Assembly (NCBI GenBank): GCA_964451415.1
Contig: CAYVHU010000003.1
Coordinates: 1 to 64,000, forward strand
Origin: CAYVHU01 sp964451415
GTDB taxonomy: Bacteria; Pseudomonadota; Alphaproteobacteria; Rhodospirillales; Magnetovibrionaceae
Direction of reading: 5' to 3'
DNA: 64,000 nucleotides
Part shown: piece by piece, positions 59,889 to 64,000 of the stretch
How positions within the stretch are numbered: position 1 is the stretch's first letter
How the letters are laid out: each line of letters opens with the position of its first letter
Position numbers and translations under genes: made by a program
The notes under the pieces: model-generated
The model's database searches: none
What the model was told of the DNA's origin: nothing
What the model saw: only the letters and a program-made list of their open reading frames with translations

Positions 59889-62228
59889 ATGCTGTCGAGG
59901 AATTTGGAACAAACCCTGCACCGTGCGTTGAATATCGCAAGCGAGTATCGCCACGAATTCGCGACCCTGGAACACCTTTTGATGTCCCTGATTGATGATC
60001 CGGACGCTGTGGCCGTGCTGCGTGCGTGCGACGTCGATACGGACAAGGTGCGCGCGGAGATCACCGATTTTTTGCACAATGAATTGGTGTTGCCGCCCCT
60101 GGACGGTCACGAGGACCCCAAGCCCACGTCCGGGTTTCAACGCGTGATTCAGCGCGCCATCATTCATGTGCAGTCCTCTGGACGTGAAGAGGTGACGGGC
60201 GCAAACGTATTGGTGGCGCTGTTTTCCGAACGCGAAAGCCATGCGGCCTTTTTCCTGCAGGAACAAGATATGACGCGCCTGGATGCGGTGAATTATATCA
60301 GCCATGGGATCGCCAAGGCCGCGGGGCGCTCTGAAGATCGTCATGTTACGGGGGCGGAACCGGGTTTGGATGAAGAGGTTGAGGCGAAAAGCGGGCGTGA
60401 GGCCCTGGAAGCCTACTGCGTCAATCTGATCGAAAAGGCGCGCGCGGGCAAAATCGACCCCTTGATCGGGCGCACCGATGAAGTCAATCGTACAATTCAG
60501 ATTCTGTGTCGCCGTACCAAGAACAATCCGCTTTACGTTGGCGATCCCGGCGTGGGCAAGACGGCCATTGCCGAAGGTCTGGCGCGGCGCATCTTTGAAG
60601 GCGATGTGCCCGACGTGCTGAGGGGCGCCGTTATCTGGGCGCTGGACATGGGTGCGTTATTGGCGGGGACGCGCTACCGCGGCGATTTCGAAGAACGCCT
60701 CAAGGCGGTGATCAAGGAGTTGGAGGCCGCTTATGAGAACATCTTGTTCATTGATGAAATTCACACCGTCATCGGTGCGGGGGCAACGTCCGGCGGCTCC
60801 ATGGATGCGTCAAACATCTTGAAGCCGTCTTTGGCCAACGGGGCGCTACGCTGCATCGGTTCCACCACCTACAAGGAATACCGCAATCACTTCGAGAAGG
60901 ACCGCGCGCTGGTGCGCCGCTTCCAGAAAATCGACGTCTATGAGCCGTCCGTCGAAGACACGGTGAAGATTCTACGCGGCCTCAAGCCCTATTACGAAGC
61001 GCATCACAAGGTCCATTACACCGACGCGGCGATTCGATCGGCGGTGGAATTGGCGACCCGCTACATCAATGACCGAAAACTTCCGGACAAGGCGATCGAC
61101 GTCATCGACGAGGTCGGCGCTTCGCGCATGCTGGTGCCGGAAGCCAAACGGAAAAAAACCGTTTCGGTGAGGGATGTGGAAAACGTGGTGGCGAAGATCG
61201 CGCGCATTCCGCCGAAAAGCATTTCCAGCGATGACAAGAAAGCCCTGAAGCACCTGGAACGCGATTTGAAAACCATGGTGTTCGGACAAGATCTGGCGAT
61301 CGAGGCCCTGTCGAGTTCCATCAAATTGGCGCGCGCCGGTCTGCGCGAGGCGCAAAAGCCGATCGGATCGTACCTGTTTTCCGGTCCCACCGGGGTCGGC
61401 AAGACCGAAGTGGCGCGGCAGCTTTCCATGACCATGGGTGTGGAATTGGTGCGTTTCGATATGTCGGAATACATGGAGCGCCATTCCGTCTCACGCCTCA
61501 TCGGGGCGCCGCCGGGGTACGTCGGCTTCGAACAGGGCGGCTTGCTCACCGATGCGGTAGACCAGCAGCCCCATTGTATTTTGTTGCTCGACGAAGTCGA
61601 AAAGGCTCACCCGGACCTCTTCAACATTTTGCTGCAGGTGATGGATCACGGGAAACTTACGGACAACAATGGAAAAAGTATCGATTTTCGCAATGTGGTG
61701 TTGATCATGACCACCAATGCCGGTGCCGCGGATTTGGCGAAACCGGCCATCGGGTTTGGGCGCGGTGCGCGTGAGGGCGACGATATCGCGGAAATCGAAC
61801 GCATGTTTTCGCCGGAATTCCGCAATCGCCTGGATGCGATCATTCCGTTCGCCAGCCTGACACCGGAAGTCATGGCCCGGGTGGTGGAGAAATTCATCAT
61901 GGAGCTTGAGGTCCAGTTGAGTGAACGCAACGTCACCATCGAATTGACCGACGAAGCGCGCGAGTGGCTGGGACGCAAGGGCTATGATCGCAATTTTGGC
62001 GCGCGCCCTTTAAGCCGTGTCATTCAAGAACACATCAAGCGTCCGCTGTCGGAAGAATTGCTGTTCGGCAAGTTGGTAAACGGCGGTCTGGCGCGTGTGC
62101 GCATTGAGGACAATCTGGTTGTCTTCGATTTCCCCGAAACGCCAAAGCCACGTCGCAAGGGCCGCTCCAAAGGTGCCGGGAAGACAGCTTCCGGTGGCCG
62201 CAGCCGCGAACCTGCGGTGCCGAAGTAA
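59889..62228 (+). CDS. clpA: ATP-dependent protease ATPase subunit ClpA
   Basis: 779 residues, usual length. N-terminal Clp repeat domain, then two AAA+ modules with Walker A sequences GDPGVGKT and GPTGVGKT. Other motifs are ILFIDEIHTVIGAG, CIGSTTYKEYR and SEYMERHSVSRLIGAPPGYVGFEQGG. The Arg/Lys/Gly-rich tail is normal. It unfolds substrates for ClpP. AAGGCGGAG lies before the ATG. Confidence 0.97.
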   Translation: MLSRNLEQTLHRALNIASEYRHEFATLEHLLMSLIDDPDAVAVLRACDVDTDKVRAEITDFLHNELVLPPLDGHEDPKPTSGFQRVIQRAIIHVQSSGREEVTGANVLVALFSERESHAAFFLQEQDMTRLDAVNYISHGIAKAAGRSEDRHVTGAEPGLDEEVEAKSGREALEAYCVNLIEKARAGKIDPLIGRTDEVNRTIQILCRRTKNNPLYVGDPGVGKTAIAEGLARRIFEGDVPDVLRGAVIWALDMGALLAGTRYRGDFEERLKAVIKELEAAYENILFIDEIHTVIGAGATSGGSMDASNILKPSLANGALRCIGSTTYKEYRNHFEKDRALVRRFQKIDVYEPSVEDTVKILRGLKPYYEAHHKVHYTDAAIRSAVELATRYINDRKLPDKAIDVIDEVGASRMLVPEAKRKKTVSVRDVENVVAKIARIPPKSISSDDKKALKHLERDLKTMVFGQDLAIEALSSSIKLARAGLREAQKPIGSYLFSGPTGVGKTEVARQLSMTMGVELVRFDMSEYMERHSVSRLIGAPPGYVGFEQGGLLTDAVDQQPHCILLLDEVEKAHPDLFNILLQVMDHGKLTDNNGKSIDFRNVVLIMTTNAGAADLAKPAIGFGRGAREGDDIAEIERMFSPEFRNRLDAIIPFASLTPEVMARVVEKFIMELEVQLSERNVTIELTDEAREWLGRKGYDRNFGARPLSRVIQEHIKRPLSEELLFGKLVNGGLARVRIEDNLVVFDFPETPKPRRKGRSKGAGKTASGGRSREPAVPK

Positions 62229-62437
62229 CCCGCTTTTGCAAACACGCCATCAGGCATGAAAAGCGATATTTGCTCGCGTTTTGCGAGAAAAGTGTTCACG
62301 TTTTTCCTCCCGTTGCGTTCTGCATATAGGGAGAAGACACGATATCCTCGCTCAAGACATCAAAAAGTAACGGTAATTGTCTGTGAAGTTTGCAGAAATT
62401 GCTTTTGCATCCCTTTGCGATAACCGTTCTCCTCCCT

Positions 62438-62453
62438 TGGCATGACACTTGCT
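62438..62453 (+). promoter_or_regulatory. Near-perfect sigma-54 promoter
   Basis: TGGCATGACACTTGCT matches the sigma-54 consensus TGGCAYRNNNNTTGCW at every fixed base, with GG and GC separated by 10 bases. Transcription would start near 62463-62466. No canonical activator (NtrC or NifA) site was seen upstream by eye. It directs transcription towards the 59-residue gene. Confidence 0.75.
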
Positions 62454-62519
62454 TGATAATGATTGTTAGGGAATTCCACTTGGCCCCGCGGCCTGTCCGG
62501 AATAGATCAAGAGGATGAG

Positions 62520-62699
62520 ATGATGACCGAAGACATTTACATGGGACGTAAATTCAACGCCAATCACCAACTCGCCGTTTTGCTGTCGCGTCACCTGGGC
62601 GTAGACGGTGCTTTGCGTGAAGCACGTCGTAATGGATGGCGCGGTGTGGTCTCCGCTCTGATCGAACAAGATGCGATATTGACCGTTCCGGCGAGATAA
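62520..62699 (+). CDS. Small hypothetical protein, 59 residues, sigma-54-driven
   Basis: Unrecognised. MMTEDIYMGRKFNANHQLAVLL, then SRHLGVDGALREARRNGWRGVVSALIEQDAILTVPAR. Soluble, partly helical (LAVLLSRHLGVDGALREARR). AGAGGA-type ribosome site 6-7 bases before ATG 62520; ATG 62523 is equally possible. The frame extends upstream to 62463 but that part lies before the likely transcription start. The strong sigma-54 promoter 70 bp upstream makes it a real gene in my view. Confidence 0.65.
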   Translation: MMTEDIYMGRKFNANHQLAVLLSRHLGVDGALREARRNGWRGVVSALIEQDAILTVPAR

Positions 62700-62714
62700 T
62701 ACCGGGGCTGATGA

Positions 62715-63029
62715 TTAGCGCGCCTTGGAACAGGCCGTTTCGCCGAGCACCCGGGTGACACCCGGCCCGAGAAACGGCAACAGCAGGCTGCTGCGTGGCG
62801 GCAGGGTGTAGCTTCTGAGCGTCGGGGCGCTGTTCTCGTTTCCCGGGCGGCGGCGTTCCAACTTGGCGATGACGCATGAAGAACACACGTTGACGATCGT
62901 TTCACGGTCCACCTGGGGGTTGCGTACCAGACGCACACAACGGTTGATCGCCATGGCGTTGGCGGCGTTCGAAAATGCGAGAACGCAAAGCGCAAAAAGC
63001 AGAGCCGCACTTTTGGATTGTAAGTTCAT
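62715..63029 (-). CDS. Secreted small protein with CxxC-type cysteines
   Basis: 104 residues. Signal peptide MNLQSKSAALLFALCVLAFS, cleavage likely after ANA (about residue 25). The mature part has cysteines in NRCVRLV, NVCSSCVIAKLE and ETACSKAR. Pro/Ser/Leu-rich middle. The Cys pattern suggests one or two disulfides in the periplasm. Unknown family. It follows the FemAB-like gene with a 4-bp overlap, so they are probably co-expressed. Confidence 0.6.
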   Translation of the reverse strand: MNLQSKSAALLFALCVLAFSNAANAMAINRCVRLVRNPQVDRETIVNVCSSCVIAKLERRRPGNENSAPTLRSYTLPPRSSLLLPFLGPGVTRVLGETACSKAR

Positions 63030-64000
63030 AAGCAGGTTTTATCCGTTTCGTTTCTTTTGCGAAAGGGGCTTTGGCGCATCAAATCATCAAGTTCGTGGCG
63101 TATGGTGCGTTTTTCGTGTTTTAGAAAGTCTTGCACGGCTCCGCGCAACCCGTTGTCCACGATGGCGTGGGCGGAGTGGGTGAATTGGGGAAGATATCCG
63201 CGCGCGATCTTGTGTTCGCCTTGAGCCCCTGCCTCGACGCGCGTTAAGCCCATTTGGATGGCGGCTTCGATGGCCTGATGATAACAGACTTCGAAGTGAA
63301 GGTACCTGATCTCTTCCGCACAGCCCCAATAGCGACCATATAACGCTTCCGTGCCGATCAGATTCAGTGCGCCCGCAATATATGTGCCGTTGCGTTTGGC
63401 CATGACCAGCAAGACGCGCTCGCACGCGCGTTCGCCCAGCAGATGAAAGAACGCTCGGTTCAAATAGGGGTGGCCCCATTTGCGCGTGCTGGTATCAAGG
63501 TAAAAATCGTACATGGCGTCCCAGTGCTCTTGCGTGATGGCGTGGGCGCTCAAGCGTTCGATCGTCAAATCGGCGTTATGGACTTCGCGGCGTTCCTTCT
63601 TGATGGCCTTGCGTTTGCGGGAAGACAAGTCATCTAAAAAGTCATCAAAGGATTGGTAGTTGTTGTTTGTCCAATGATATTGAATGCTCAGGCGATGCGT
63701 GAACCCGGCGGCTTCAAAGATTTCAATATCATGTTCCGGGATAAAGTTTGCATGGACACCGCTCAGGTGCGCCGCCTGGGCCAGTGACGCCATAGTTTGC
63801 GCCAAGCGGGTTTTAAGCTGTCGCGTTAACGGTTCCGGTAAATCCTTGCGCACCAAAAGACGCGGTCCCGTGGCGGGGGTGAAAGGGACGGCACACAGCA
63901 GCTTGGGGTAGTAGCGCCCGCCCGCACGTTCAAAGGCTTCGGCCCAATTCCAGTCGAACACGTATTCGCCCAGGGAATGGCTTTTGAGGTAAAGCGGTGC
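63026..64000 (-). CDS. FemAB-like GNAT-fold protein (DUF482), 5' end beyond the window
   Basis: At least 325 residues, open at the right edge; the true start lies past 64000. Motifs: PLYLKSHSLGEYVFDWNWAE at the visible start, GGRYYPKLLCAVPFTPATGPRL, FDDFLDDLSSRKRKAIKKERRE and FEVCYHQAIEAAIQMGLTRVEAGAQGEHKIARGY. These are typical of the DUF482/FemAB-like family of putative acyltransferases (PF04339). The role is not established. The visible part is intact, without frameshift. Confidence 0.9.
   Translation of the reverse strand, partial: APLYLKSHSLGEYVFDWNWAEAFERAGGRYYPKLLCAVPFTPATGPRLLVRKDLPEPLTRQLKTRLAQTMASLAQAAHLSGVHANFIPEHDIEIFEAAGFTHRLSIQYHWTNNNYQSFDDFLDDLSSRKRKAIKKERREVHNADLTIERLSAHAITQEHWDAMYDFYLDTSTRKWGHPYLNRAFFHLLGERACERVLLVMAKRNGTYIAGALNLIGTEALYGRYWGCAEEIRYLHFEVCYHQAIEAAIQMGLTRVEAGAQGEHKIARGYLPQFTHSAHAIVDNGLRGAVQDFLKHEKRTIRHELDDLMRQSPFRKRNETDKTCL

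Noticed and set aside
1..64000. CRISPR arrays, rRNA, prophage or toxin-antitoxin modules
   Set aside because: No regularly spaced repeats, rRNA-like sequence, phage genes or recognisable toxin-antitoxin pairs were seen.

Overview
The window looks like chromosome of a flagellated alphaproteobacterium, most likely in or near the Rhodospirillales. This rests on gene content: the flagellar cluster followed by the cell-cycle kinase gene cckA, then recA and alaS; the division regulator MipZ; split three-gene transhydrogenase (pntAA/pntAB/pntB); a DUF1489 gene; a phasin (polyhydroxyalkanoate granules); and a cNOR nitric oxide reductase cluster with an NsrR-type regulator. No plasmid or phage backbone is visible and most of the window is housekeeping sequence. 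The genus cannot be fixed from the sequence alone.

Layout. 0.3-2.1 kb: SGNH-like membrane protein and a small heat shock protein. 2.1-10.4 kb: flagellar export and basal-body genes in two divergent operons (fhlB-orf-fliO-fliP leftward; flgB-flgC-fliE-fliQ-fliR-flhB-cckA rightward). 10.6-16.9 kb: recA with candidate SOS boxes, alaS, an MFS transporter and an orphan amino-acid binding protein. 17-21.2 kb: sensor kinase and response regulator, secreted cyclophilin, CheZ-like phosphatase. 21.4-31.7 kb: pyruvate kinase, EamA exporter, acyl-CoA synthetase, M3 oligoendopeptidase, an unknown protein and the pnt operon. 31.8-34.4 kb: accessory island with two decayed IS3-family copies around a SET-domain methyltransferase gene, then an EncFtn-type ferritin without a visible encapsulin tag. 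34.4-42.4 kb: nucleoside phosphorylase-like protein, norCB, norQD, a frameshifted membrane-protein pseudogene, DUF1489, ssb and nsrR. 42.6-50.7 kb: gyrA, coaD, tRNA-Lys, secreted GH114-like protein, mipZ, LysE exporter, VWA and DnaJ-type membrane protein. 50.7-55.6 kb: sugar-nucleotide and polysaccharide initiation genes. 55.6-64 kb: D-Ala-D-Ala carboxypeptidase, phasin, the RiPP-like cassette, clpS-clpA, a small protein behind a near-perfect sigma-54 promoter, and a FemAB-like gene running off the right edge.

The most interesting locus is 57.8-59.35 kb. A 120-residue protein carries two copies of the motif W-C-[VI]-A-C-G-A-G, which contain its only four cysteines. Four bases after its stop begins a complete radical SAM/SPASM enzyme, and a strong terminator closes the unit. 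This is the architecture of a ribosomally made, radical-SAM-modified peptide or protein, and I do not recognise the motif as a described class. Secondary points are the tagless EncFtn ferritin, the IS-flanked SET gene, the sigma-54-driven 59-residue protein, an NNR-type dyad before norC, and two mutually exclusive hairpins in the phasin leader.
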